Positions 47,592-55,290 of a stretch of 64,000 nt of DNA are shown one piece after another. The notes under the pieces were generated by a model. The model was given only the letters and a program-made list of their open reading frames with translations, did no database searches and was not told the DNA's origin. The position numbers and the translations under genes were made by a program. Within the stretch, counting starts at the first letter, position 1. Each line of letters starts with the position of its first letter. Source of the stretch: Deltaproteobacteria bacterium (GTDB taxonomy: Bacteria > JADJOY01); assembly GCA_016713535.1 (NCBI GenBank), contig JADJOY010000007.1:124001-188000 (forward strand), written 5' to 3'.

Positions 47592-48995
47592 TCAGATGAC
47601 GAGCGCCCAGGTTCGGGCACCCACTCCCAGCACGCGCCCACCGAGCCCCGGCTCCTGGCGGGTGGGCCAGGTCACGAGGTGCAGGCGGACCTCGCCGGCC
47701 GGGATCTCCACATCGAGGACCTCGGGGCGCCACCGCACCAGCCCGTCCTCGAGCCGCGTGATGCGCCCGCCCGTGCCACTCTCGACGTGCTCCCAGAACA
47801 CTTCGACCACCCGCGGCAACGGCTCGCCGATCGGCGGATGGCAATACGTGAGCCGGATGCCGCGCGCGGGGCGCTCGAGCGTCGCGACGCCTCCCGCGAA
47901 GCCGTCGGTCCACCGGAAGTGGCCCTCGGGGTCCGGGTCGACGTAGTACCAGCCATAGCGCAGGCGTACCGGGACGTCGCTCGCCTCGACGCCGTCGCCG
48001 TGGAGGAGCACCTGATCGACCGGCGCCTCGATGTTGTACGGGCGCCAGTCGGGGAAGCCCCAGGAGGGCTGTACCTCGGCGAGACGATCGGGCCGGAGGC
48101 GGCCGCCCCCGATCGACACGCGCCGCCTCAGCGTCCTCGAGAGCTTGCGGAGGTTCCAGCGCCACGCGCGCAGGTACGCCTGCGCCAAGTGCTCGTCGAC
48201 GTCGCGCCGCGCGCGCAGGAATCGCACTTCGCTGGCCAGCCAGCGCGGCAGATAGCGCGTCCGGAAGTGCAGGAGCGCGCAGCGGATCCGATTCTTCTCG
48301 CAGAGCTCGACCTTCTCGATGGCGTTGCCGCCCTCCTTGAGGAGGAAGTGGCGGATCACGGCCCCGGGCTCGGTCTCGATCGGGATACCGACGGCGCGCG
48401 CACGCAGGCACAGATCGACGTCTTCGTAGTAGTTGACGAAGTCCTCGTCGAAGAGCCCGACGCGTTCGAACACGCCGCGGGTCGCCGAGAAGCCGTTGCC
48501 GCACGCGTAGAGCGGTCGCTGGTCGGCGGCGTGGAACGCGGCCGGCTCGCCGTAGCCGATGTCGAAGCCGAAGCCTTGCAGGTTGAGGCTGCCCCCCAGC
48601 CCGTTCAGGACCTCGGGGCTGTGACCGACGAGGAGCTTCGACGCCACGATCCGGTCCCCCGGCGCGCGCTCGAAGTGGGCGGCCAGGAAGGCGAGCCACT
48701 CGGGCTCGGCCTCGGCGTCGTTGTCGATCAGGCAAATGACGTCGCCGCTCGACTCGCGGATGCCGAAGTTCCGTCCACCCGCGCAGCCGAGGTTGGTCTC
48801 GGAGCGCACCAGCTTGCAGCGCGGATCGTCGCGCACGAGCGGCACGAGCCGCTCGTAACTGCCATCGTTCGAGCCGTTGTCGAGCACCACCAGCTCGAAA
48901 CGTGGATGGCGTTGCGCCTGGATCGAGCGCACCGCCCGCTCGACCAGCGGCCCGCCGTTGCGGTTCAACATCACCACGGTCATCGCGAGGGTCAT
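47592..48995 (-). CDS. GT2-family glycosyltransferase with C-terminal GWY-RW module
   Basis: 467 residues. GT-A domain: VVMLNRNGGPLVERAVRSI, VVLDNGSNDGS, metal-binding DNDAE (91-95), acceptor-side EDVDLCLRARAVG. This is the rhamnosyl/dTDP-sugar transferase type common in O-antigen clusters. Residues about 320-467 are an added beta-rich module with RYGWYYVDPDPEGHFRW (GWY 348-350, RW 361-362), matching the C-terminus of the ATPase and the insertion in the GT4. Start ATG 48995 (a second ATG four codons later is possible). 31 bp downstream of the permease gene, the same operon. Confidence 0.92.
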   Translation of the reverse strand: MTLAMTVVMLNRNGGPLVERAVRSIQAQRHPRFELVVLDNGSNDGSYERLVPLVRDDPRCKLVRSETNLGCAGGRNFGIRESSGDVICLIDNDAEAEPEWLAFLAAHFERAPGDRIVASKLLVGHSPEVLNGLGGSLNLQGFGFDIGYGEPAAFHAADQRPLYACGNGFSATRGVFERVGLFDEDFVNYYEDVDLCLRARAVGIPIETEPGAVIRHFLLKEGGNAIEKVELCEKNRIRCALLHFRTRYLPRWLASEVRFLRARRDVDEHLAQAYLRAWRWNLRKLSRTLRRRVSIGGGRLRPDRLAEVQPSWGFPDWRPYNIEAPVDQVLLHGDGVEASDVPVRLRYGWYYVDPDPEGHFRWTDGFAGGVATLERPARGIRLTYCHPPIGEPLPRVVEVFWEHVESGTGGRITRLEDGLVRWRPEVLDVEIPAGEVRLHLVTWPTRQEPGLGGRVLGVGARTWALVI

Positions 48996-49026
48996 GACGC
49001 GCTCGGTCCCGGGCGAAGGCTGTCGC

Positions 49027-49797
49027 TCAGATCTCGGACACGATGTCGCGGCCGAGGCGCTTCGACACCACGAAGCCGAGCACCAACGCCGCGCTCCCCG
49101 AGCCCGCGATCAGCGCGAGGTCGCGGTGGGACGGCGGACGCGCCAGCAGCAGCACGTCGCGGTAGCCGGAGGTGAGTGCCGCCGTCGGGCTCCACGCGAG
49201 ATAGGGCGAGAGGCGCGCGGGGATGTGCTCGGGGCTGTACACGATCGGCGTCATCCAGAACACCACCATGAGCACGACGCCCATGAGCTGCGCCACGTCG
49301 CGGACGAACACGGTCATCGCGGAGAGCACCAGACCCAGCCCGAACACCAGCACGGTCTGCGCGACGAGCAGCACCGGCACCATCAGGAACCACACGCTCC
49401 ACTCGACGTGCGCGACACCGATCAGGAACGCCAGCAGGAGCGTCATCGCGATCGCGGTCGAGAGGAAGCTCGAGATCGCCGCCGAGAGCGGCAGGAAGGC
49501 GAGCGGGAACGACGAGCGCCGGATCAACGAGCGGTTCTCGACCAGCACCGTGCACGACTTCAGGATGCCGTCCTGGAGGCCGACCCACGGGATCACGCCG
49601 CTGCACAGGAAGGCCGTGTAGTCCTGGGCGCGGCCACCGAGGTCGGCGCGCAGCCCCAGGAACTTGCCGAACACGATCGCGTAGATGGCGAGCTGCAGGA
49701 TCGGGTTGAGGACGTTCCAGAAGAACCCCATCGCGGTGCCGGCGTAGCGCGAGGCGAAGTCGCGGCGGACGAGCTGGATGAGCAGTGAGCGGTTCAA
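49027..49797 (-). CDS. wzm: ABC-2 type polysaccharide export permease (Wzm-type)
   Basis: 256 residues, six predicted hydrophobic segments. N-terminal amphipathic RRDFASRYAGTAMGFFW, then ILQLAIYAIVFGKFLGL, a periplasmic loop with CSGVIPWVGLQDGI, VVFWMTPIVYSPEHIP and a final TM near SAALVLGFVVSKRLGR: the family pattern. Forms the channel with the ATPase encoded at 43585. TTG start at 49797; the ribosome site is weak. Unusually, it is not adjacent to its ATPase but heads a separate, convergent operon with the GT2. Divergent from the acyl-CoA ligase across 135 bp. Confidence 0.9.
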   Translation of the reverse strand: MNRSLLIQLVRRDFASRYAGTAMGFFWNVLNPILQLAIYAIVFGKFLGLRADLGGRAQDYTAFLCSGVIPWVGLQDGILKSCTVLVENRSLIRRSSFPLAFLPLSAAISSFLSTAIAMTLLLAFLIGVAHVEWSVWFLMVPVLLVAQTVLVFGLGLVLSAMTVFVRDVAQLMGVVLMVVFWMTPIVYSPEHIPARLSPYLAWSPTAALTSGYRDVLLLARPPSHRDLALIAGSGSAALVLGFVVSKRLGRDIVSEI

Positions 49798-49932
49798 GGG
49801 GGTTCGCCGGGGGATCGAGAATCGAGCTCGACAAACTAGCAGGTCGCCGGGCGCGCGGCCGTGGCTCGGCGCTACAATCGGCCGCCGCCGCGCGGGGCCG
49901 ACCGCCGCCGCTCGCCCGGCAGAGGATCACTC

Positions 49933-51465
49933 ATGGACATCGTCTCGCTCTATGCCAGCTCGAAGCCCGCCGCTCCCGCCCTCGTGGAAGGCGAACGCGT
50001 GGTGAGCTGGGCCGAGCTCGCCGCGCTCAGGAACCGCTGTGCCCGCGCGCTGCGCGCCCTCGGGCTGGGCGCCGGCGAGCGGATCGTCGCGTACCACGCG
50101 AACTCGATCGACGGCTTCGTCGCGTCGCTCGGCGCCCAGGCCGTCGGCCTCACGGTGGTGCCGCTCAACCATCGCCTCACCGCGCCCGAGGCGCGCTACA
50201 TCGTCGACGACAGCGATGCCGCGGGTCTGGTCCAGGGTGAGGAGTTCGACGGCGTGGTCGACGAGCTGGAGACGGAGTGCGGGAGCGTACGCCACTGGAT
50301 CCGCTTCGGAGCGCCGCGCGGGAGGCGGCTGAGCTTCGGCGCGCTGCTCGCGGGCGAGGATGACGCGCCGCTCGACGACGCCGCCGAGCAGGCCGCGACG
50401 ATGATCTACACCTCGGGCACCACCGGGAAGCCCAAGGGCGCGATGCGCACCAACATGTCGGCGCCCGCCCAGCTGGGATACCTGCAGAGCCTCATCGCCG
50501 AGCTCGGGCTCAGGCCCGGCGAGGCCCACCTCGCCGCGGGCCCGCTCTACCACTCGGCGCCGCGCGCGTTCGCGGGCGTGGCGATGGCGCTGGGCAACAC
50601 GCTGGTGCTGATGCGCAAGTTCGAGCCGGCGGCGGCGCTCGACCTCATCGAGCGCCACGCGGTCGGCGACACCTTCATGGCACCGGTGCTCATCAAGCGC
50701 CTGCTCGCGCTCCCCGACGACGCGTGGCGTGGCCGCGACCTGTCCTCGCTGCACACGCTCATCGTCGCCGGCGCGCCGTGCCCGATGACCGTGAAGCGCG
50801 GCGTGGCCGAGCGCCTCGGGCCGGTGCTCTACGAGTTCTACGGCTCGACCGAGCTGGGCGTGAACACGCTGCTCAAGCCGGCCGATCAGCTCCGGAAGCC
50901 GGGCTCGTGCGGCCAGCTCTTCCCGGGGGTGGCGATCCGGCTCGTCGACGCCAACGGCGACGAGGTGCCGGAGGGCACGCCCGGCGAGGTCCACGTCGCG
51001 CGCAACCAGCAGGTCTTCGACGGCTACCACAAGCGCGCGAGCGACGTGCACGATGCGGACGGCGTCGAGTGGATCTCGGTCGGCGACATCGCTTACCGCG
51101 ACGCCGAGGGCTTCTACTTCATCTGCGACCGCAAGAACGACATGATCATCTCGGGCGGCGTGAACATCTACCCGGCCGAGATCGAGCAGGCGCTGGTCGA
51201 GCACCCCGCCATCGCCGACGCCGCGGTGTTCGCGATCCCCGACGAGGAATGGGGAGAAGCGGTCCACGCGGTGCTCGGGCTCGAGCCCGACGTGGCGCTG
51301 AGCGACGCCGAGGTGCGCGCCTGGCTCGAGCCGCGGCTCGCCCACTTCAAGCACCCACGCTCGATCCAGTTCGTCGACCGGCTGCCGCGCGACAACGCCG
51401 GCAAGCTCCTCAAGCGCACTCTGCGCGAGCCGTTCTGGGCCGGCCGCGAGCGCGGAGTGAACTGA
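49933..51465 (+). CDS. Acyl-CoA synthetase (AMP-forming)
   Basis: 510 residues, ANL superfamily. P-loop-like motif MIYTSGTTGKPKGAM, FYGSTELGV, VGDIAYRDAEGFYFICDRK (A8 hinge) and catalytic Lys in DNAGKLLKRTL. Activates a carboxylic acid to its acyl-CoA through an acyl-AMP. The N-terminus is short (SLYASSKPAAPALVEGE), as in FadD13-like ligases. Substrate unknown; the neighbouring SCP2, luciferase-like and ferritin-like genes suggest lipid or hydrophobic-compound metabolism. Its last 298 bp are overlapped antisense by the read-through end of the luciferase-like gene. Confidence 0.93.
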   Translation: MDIVSLYASSKPAAPALVEGERVVSWAELAALRNRCARALRALGLGAGERIVAYHANSIDGFVASLGAQAVGLTVVPLNHRLTAPEARYIVDDSDAAGLVQGEEFDGVVDELETECGSVRHWIRFGAPRGRRLSFGALLAGEDDAPLDDAAEQAATMIYTSGTTGKPKGAMRTNMSAPAQLGYLQSLIAELGLRPGEAHLAAGPLYHSAPRAFAGVAMALGNTLVLMRKFEPAAALDLIERHAVGDTFMAPVLIKRLLALPDDAWRGRDLSSLHTLIVAGAPCPMTVKRGVAERLGPVLYEFYGSTELGVNTLLKPADQLRKPGSCGQLFPGVAIRLVDANGDEVPEGTPGEVHVARNQQVFDGYHKRASDVHDADGVEWISVGDIAYRDAEGFYFICDRKNDMIISGGVNIYPAEIEQALVEHPAIADAAVFAIPDEEWGEAVHAVLGLEPDVALSDAEVRAWLEPRLAHFKHPRSIQFVDRLPRDNAGKLLKRTLREPFWAGRERGVN

Positions 51466-52760
51466 GATTCGACCGGCGGCGAGGGACCGCCGCCCTCCAG
51501 ATCTCGCGCGGATCGACGGGTCGCGCGCGCGAGCGGCTGGAGGGCCGACGCTTCGTCGTCGGCCCCAGCGCGCCCCCGGGGGCGACCGACGAAGCGGCCG
51601 CCCTCCAGGCCATCGAACGCGACCGGACGGGTCGCGCGATCGGGAGCCTGCGGCAGCGAGGGACCGCCGCCCTCCGGGGCGCGGATCACCCCGCGAAGTG
51701 CGGCATGACCCTCGGCGAAGGTGCGGATCGACTCCATCACCAGCTCGTTCGGCACGGTACCCGCCTGCATCACGAGGATGAGCTCGTCGACGCCCACCTT
51801 GGCGTAGCGCGACACGATCTCGCGGCAGTGCGCCGGATCACCGATCACGTTCATCGCCGGCGCGTCGATCGAGCCGCGGAACGCCATCGCCTCGGCGAGC
51901 TCGTCGTCGGGCAGGAACTCGCGCGACACGCCGCGCAGCACGCCGGTCGGCCGCTTGCCGCTGAAATAGTAGGTCGCGAGCGACTCGGCGAAGAAGTTGG
52001 CGCCGCGCATCCCGTACCGGCACGCCTTTCGGTCGTCGTCGAGGCAGAGCGCCACCGGCGTGCACGCGAAGTGATCGTTCTTCGCGTAGCCCCTGGGCTC
52101 CGCGGCCTTCACGGCCTTGCGGTACTCACTCACCTTCTTGCCGAGGTAGAGGTCGTTGCCGACGGCGAAGTTGAGCGCGCCGATCCCGAGCTTCCCGACC
52201 TCCACCGCCGACTCGGGCTTCGAGCACGCGGCGAAGATCGGCGGGTGGGGCTCCTGGACCGGCTTGGGGATCACCTGGGTCGGCGGGATCTGGAAGTGGC
52301 GCCCCTTCCACTCGAACACGTCCTGCTGCCACATGCGCGGGATCATCTCGAGCGCCTCGAGCCACTGGTCGTGGATCGTGGCGACGTCGTTCTCGAACGC
52401 GAGCTGCTCGGTCCGCGACGAGCTCTTGCCCGAGCCCCAGCTCACGCGCCCACCGGAGAGGATGTCGAGGGTGGCGACTCGCTCGGCGATGCGGATGGGG
52501 TGGTTGTAGCGGTGAGGCGTGAGCGTGATGCCGTGCCCCAGCCGCACGTTCCGGGTCTTGGCCGCGACGAAGGCCAGGAAGACCTCGGGCGCCGACGAGT
52601 GCGAGTACTCGTACAGGCCGTGGTGCTCGACCTCCCAGACACAGTGGTAGCCCAGCTGATCGGCGAGCACCGCCTGCTCGACGCAGTCGCGGAAGGTCTG
52701 CGCCTCGCTCTGACGCGTCGGGTTGGCGATCTGCATCTCGAAGAAGAGCGAGAACTTCAT
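51168..52760 (-). CDS. Luciferase-like (LLM) flavin/F420 monooxygenase, stop codon lost at 3' end
   Basis: About 530 residues, but the conserved LLM TIM barrel ends near residue 345. N-terminus MKFSLFFEMQIANPTRQSE, then VWEVEHHGLYEYSHSSAP, ITLTPHRYNHPIRIAERVA, WGSGKSSSRTEQLAF and DPAHCREIVSRYAKVGVDEL: a bacterial luciferase-family oxidoreductase using FMNH2 or F420. After FAEGHAALRGVIRAPEGG the frame runs without a stop through the repeat block at 51478-51680. It continues antisense into the acyl-CoA ligase to 51168, adding about 185 low-complexity residues. ATG 52760. First-domain function is secure; the tail is probably non-functional. Confidence 0.86.
   Translation of the reverse strand: MKFSLFFEMQIANPTRQSEAQTFRDCVEQAVLADQLGYHCVWEVEHHGLYEYSHSSAPEVFLAFVAAKTRNVRLGHGITLTPHRYNHPIRIAERVATLDILSGGRVSWGSGKSSSRTEQLAFENDVATIHDQWLEALEMIPRMWQQDVFEWKGRHFQIPPTQVIPKPVQEPHPPIFAACSKPESAVEVGKLGIGALNFAVGNDLYLGKKVSEYRKAVKAAEPRGYAKNDHFACTPVALCLDDDRKACRYGMRGANFFAESLATYYFSGKRPTGVLRGVSREFLPDDELAEAMAFRGSIDAPAMNVIGDPAHCREIVSRYAKVGVDELILVMQAGTVPNELVMESIRTFAEGHAALRGVIRAPEGGGPSLPQAPDRATRPVAFDGLEGGRFVGRPRGRAGADDEASALQPLARATRRSARDLEGGGPSPPVESQFTPRSRPAQNGSRRVRLRSLPALSRGSRSTNWIERGCLKWASRGSSQARTSASLSATSGSSPSTAWTASPHSSSGIANTAASAMAGCSTSACSISAG
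51478..51680. repeat. Composite repeat block with two CTTCGT/ACGAAG hairpins (copies 2 and 3)
   Basis: Copy 2: perfect 9-bp stem, arms 51542-51550 and 51557-51565, loop CTTCGT. Copy 3: arms 51579-51588 and 51595-51604, one mismatch and a terminal wobble, loop ACGAAG. Flanked by two direct copies of GCGAGGGACCGCCGCCCTCC near 51478 and 51655. The block lies at the convergent ligase/luciferase-like junction and is read through in the minus-strand protein. Confidence 0.7.
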
Positions 52761-52793
52761 CGGCACCCCCGGGGACGGATGGCGAGCGAGGCG

Positions 52794-54203
52794 TCAGCTC
52801 GCGGACGGCGGCGGATCCGAGCGGCCGGCCTGCGCGAGCACGAAGCGCGTGAAGTTGCGGTGGCCGATGCCAGCGAGCCCCTTGGCGCGGCGTGCCTGCC
52901 GGAACTGCTCGACGATGGCCCCCAGGATGATCACCAGGTTGCCGTCGCCGCGGTAGCGGACCCGCCCCGTCATCTGGGCGCGCATGAACGGCACCTTGCC
53001 CGAGAGCATGTCGTAGAGCGTGCTCTCCTTGAGCGTGACGGTGCCGTGCGCGGCAGGGTCGAGGCCCGAGGCGAAGCGCACGTCGCCGTCGTCGAGGATC
53101 ACCCGCCACTCGCTCGGGTGATCTCCGGTCAGCGCCACGTTGAGGACGCCGCGGATCCCGCGCAGCTCGGCGCGCTCGCGCGCCGAGACCGGGATCTTGC
53201 CGAGCAGGCGCGTGGTGGCGACCGCCGAGCCGAACAGCAGCCGCGTCGCGCGGCTCGACGCCGCCGCGGGCCGGCGTGCGATCGCGCGCACCACCGCGCC
53301 GGCCGAGTCGAAGCGTGGCGCCCAGCCGAGCTCGCGGCGGATCTTCTCGCTCGAGACGATCAGGTGGTCGGCCGAGGGCGCGGTGAGCCACGCCGGGTCG
53401 ATGTCGCCGAGCCCGCGCGCGTACGCGAGCTCGTAGGCCCGGATGGCGGCGCTCGGGATCCGGACCGTGGGCTTCCCGACCGCGCGGCCGATCGCGGCGA
53501 GCGGGAGCGGCTCGTTGGCGGCGACGTTGAAGGCCCCGCGCGCGTCTTGCTCGAGCGCGAGCACGAACGCGTCGGCGACGTCCTCCTCGTGGGTGATCTG
53601 GAGCGGCACCGGCGGGCCGGGCGGGATCGCGAGCACCGGCGCGCGCAGGCTCGCGGTGCGCGCGGGGTCGGTCCTCGGCCCGAGGAAGAGGCTCGGCCGG
53701 AGCCGCGCCACCGCGATCGTCGGATGCTCGTCGGCGAGGTCGCCGAGCATGCGATCGGTCATCGCCTTGTGGCGCGGGTAGTAGAAGCCCTCCCCGCCGT
53801 GAAGGGGCGCATCCTCGGTGAGCGCCACGCCCTCGTTCTCGGGGCGAAAGCCGTACGACGCGACACTCGACGCGAACACCAGCTGGCGCACGCCGGCCGC
53901 CACCACCGCGTGCGCGACGTTGCGGGTGCCGCCCACGTTCACCGCCTCGGCGAGGACGGCGTCGCGACTGCCGCGCTCGACGATGAACGCGAGGTGCAGC
54001 ACCGCGTCGACTCCCTCGAAGTGACGCACCAGGGCCGGGTCGCGGACGTCGAGGCTCACGAGCGAGAGCCGCACGTCTTCACGCGGTGGCGGCCTGCGGT
54101 CGAGGGCGATCACCCGCTCGACCGACTCGCTGGCGAGGAGCCGCTCGACGATCAACCGGCCGAGATTCCCCGCTGCCCCCGTGACCGCGACCGTGCGTGC
54201 CAT
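52794..54203 (-). CDS. NAD-dependent epimerase/dehydratase fused to SCP2 lipid-binding domain
   Basis: 469 residues. Residues 1-310: extended SDR with VAVTGAAGNLGRLIVERLL, DAVLHLAF, FASSVASYG and catalytic YYPRHKAMTD. Residues about 345-450: SCP2-like sterol/lipid carrier (VLNVALTGDHPSEWRVILDD, TVTLKESTLYDMLSGK, RYRGDGNLVIILGAI). The fusion implies an oxidoreductase acting on a bulky lipid such as a sterol, hopanoid or acyl-CoA held by the SCP2 part. Middle gene of a tight minus-strand operon: 43 bp after the ferritin-like gene and 33 bp before the luciferase-like gene. Confidence 0.89.
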   Translation of the reverse strand: MARTVAVTGAAGNLGRLIVERLLASESVERVIALDRRPPPREDVRLSLVSLDVRDPALVRHFEGVDAVLHLAFIVERGSRDAVLAEAVNVGGTRNVAHAVVAAGVRQLVFASSVASYGFRPENEGVALTEDAPLHGGEGFYYPRHKAMTDRMLGDLADEHPTIAVARLRPSLFLGPRTDPARTASLRAPVLAIPPGPPVPLQITHEEDVADAFVLALEQDARGAFNVAANEPLPLAAIGRAVGKPTVRIPSAAIRAYELAYARGLGDIDPAWLTAPSADHLIVSSEKIRRELGWAPRFDSAGAVVRAIARRPAAASSRATRLLFGSAVATTRLLGKIPVSARERAELRGIRGVLNVALTGDHPSEWRVILDDGDVRFASGLDPAAHGTVTLKESTLYDMLSGKVPFMRAQMTGRVRYRGDGNLVIILGAIVEQFRQARRAKGLAGIGHRNFTRFVLAQAGRSDPPPSAS

Positions 54204-54246
54204 CGTGAGCCTCCTCGGTGCAGAGCGACGCGCGGCGGTCGGGCGC

Positions 54247-55140
54247 TCAGGCGTACGCCGCCAGCCGCGGCGAGCGGCCGGCCGCCGCGAGCAGCGCGCC
54301 GAGGATGTAGCGCTGCCCGGCGAGACCGGAGCGGAACATGGGGTGGGCGAGCGCCGCCTGGGCGCGGCGCGGGATCGCGTTCACGCGCGCCAGGTAGCGG
54401 CGCACCACGGCCGGCTCGGTGACCTTGCGATGCAGCGAGCCCATCACCGGCTTCATGGCGGCGAACGCCATGAGCGTCACGCTGAAGCCGGCGGCCAGCT
54501 GCGCGCGGCCGAGTATCCGCCGCGGCAGCGAGCGGCGACCGAGGAGGTGGTCGAGCCCGCCGTCGCGCCCGGCCGCCTGGAAGATCTGCCCCTTGCGATC
54601 GAGGAGCCAGTAATCCATCGCCAGATGGCGCGCCTCGTCCTGATCGATGCGCTTGAAGACCTCGTCCTGGAGGGGATCGCGCACGCTCTCCTTGAGCGTG
54701 GGGATCAGGATGCCGTCGAGCGCCAGCTCGAACAGCACGATCGTGGCCGCGGAGAACTCGTGGACTCCGCGGTCGTTGCGCTCGAGATCGGCGCTCATCG
54801 CCTTGAACATCGCCCGCGTCGGGAGCGGAAGGTCGTTCCACGTCACGCCGTAGCGGCGCGCGAGGCGGATCTCGGCTTCGGCGTGGCGCAGCTCGTCGAC
54901 GTCGAAGTGCCCGTAGATCGCACGCGCCCGCTCGTCGTCGGCGAAGTGCGCCGCGAGGCGGAAGATCCGCGCGGCCTGGCGCTCGAGACCGGCGGTGAAG
55001 AGCAGCGCGAGCCCGGCCTCGCGCCGCTCGCCGGTCGAGAGCGAGCCGGCGCCCGCGAGCGGCGCGCTCCAGTCGAGCTCGTCGACCGACCACTGGCCCT
55101 TTTCCGTCTGGGCCAGCATGTGGTCGAGGTCGAGGTTCAC
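54247..55140 (-). CDS. Ferritin-like di-iron protein
   Basis: 297 residues, mostly helical. Carboxylate/His motifs of a di-iron four-helix bundle: FDVDELRHAEAEIRLARR (ExxH type) and FKRIDQDEARHLAMDYWL (DEARH), with single acidic residues in GLERQAARIF and ELALDGILIP. Could be an oxygenase or desaturase of the AurF/ferritin-like superfamily; no substrate assigned. C-terminal 100 residues include a hydrophobic LAAGFSVTLMAFAAMKPV. GTG start at 55140 with GGAG upstream. First gene of the three-gene operon, driven by the promoter at 55191-55219. Confidence 0.81.
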   Translation of the reverse strand: MNLDLDHMLAQTEKGQWSVDELDWSAPLAGAGSLSTGERREAGLALLFTAGLERQAARIFRLAAHFADDERARAIYGHFDVDELRHAEAEIRLARRYGVTWNDLPLPTRAMFKAMSADLERNDRGVHEFSAATIVLFELALDGILIPTLKESVRDPLQDEVFKRIDQDEARHLAMDYWLLDRKGQIFQAAGRDGGLDHLLGRRSLPRRILGRAQLAAGFSVTLMAFAAMKPVMGSLHRKVTEPAVVRRYLARVNAIPRRAQAALAHPMFRSGLAGQRYILGALLAAAGRSPRLAAYA

Positions 55141-55190
55141 GGGCGGCTCCGCACCGGCCCGAGGTCCGGGCCAGAAATCAACACGTCTGT

Positions 55191-55219
55191 ATACTAAAAA
55201 CTCGATCCGATTCGGTCAA
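55191..55219 (-). promoter_or_regulatory. Promoter of the ferritin-like/SCP2/LLM operon
   Basis: Minus strand: TTGACC (55219-55214), 17-bp spacer, TAGTAT (55196-55191). It is overlapped by one copy of CGTCTGTAT (plus-strand 55184-55192), the candidate TetR site. Confidence 0.57.
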
Positions 55220-55251
55220 TCGCGGGATCTGGCCCAACGCGACGCGGTGCG

Positions 55252-55280
55252 TTGCACGCAAGTAGCCGCGTCTGTATGTT
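55252..55280 (+). promoter_or_regulatory. Promoter of the tetR-type gene with second CGTCTGTAT box
   Basis: TTGCAC (55252-55257), 17-bp spacer, TATGTT (55275-55280). The second copy of CGTCTGTAT (55269-55277) overlaps the -10. Transcription would start about 4-6 nt before the ATG at 55291, leaving an almost leaderless mRNA. The two boxes are 85 bp apart, one on each promoter. Confidence 0.5.
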
Positions 55281-55290
55281 TTTTTCGACC

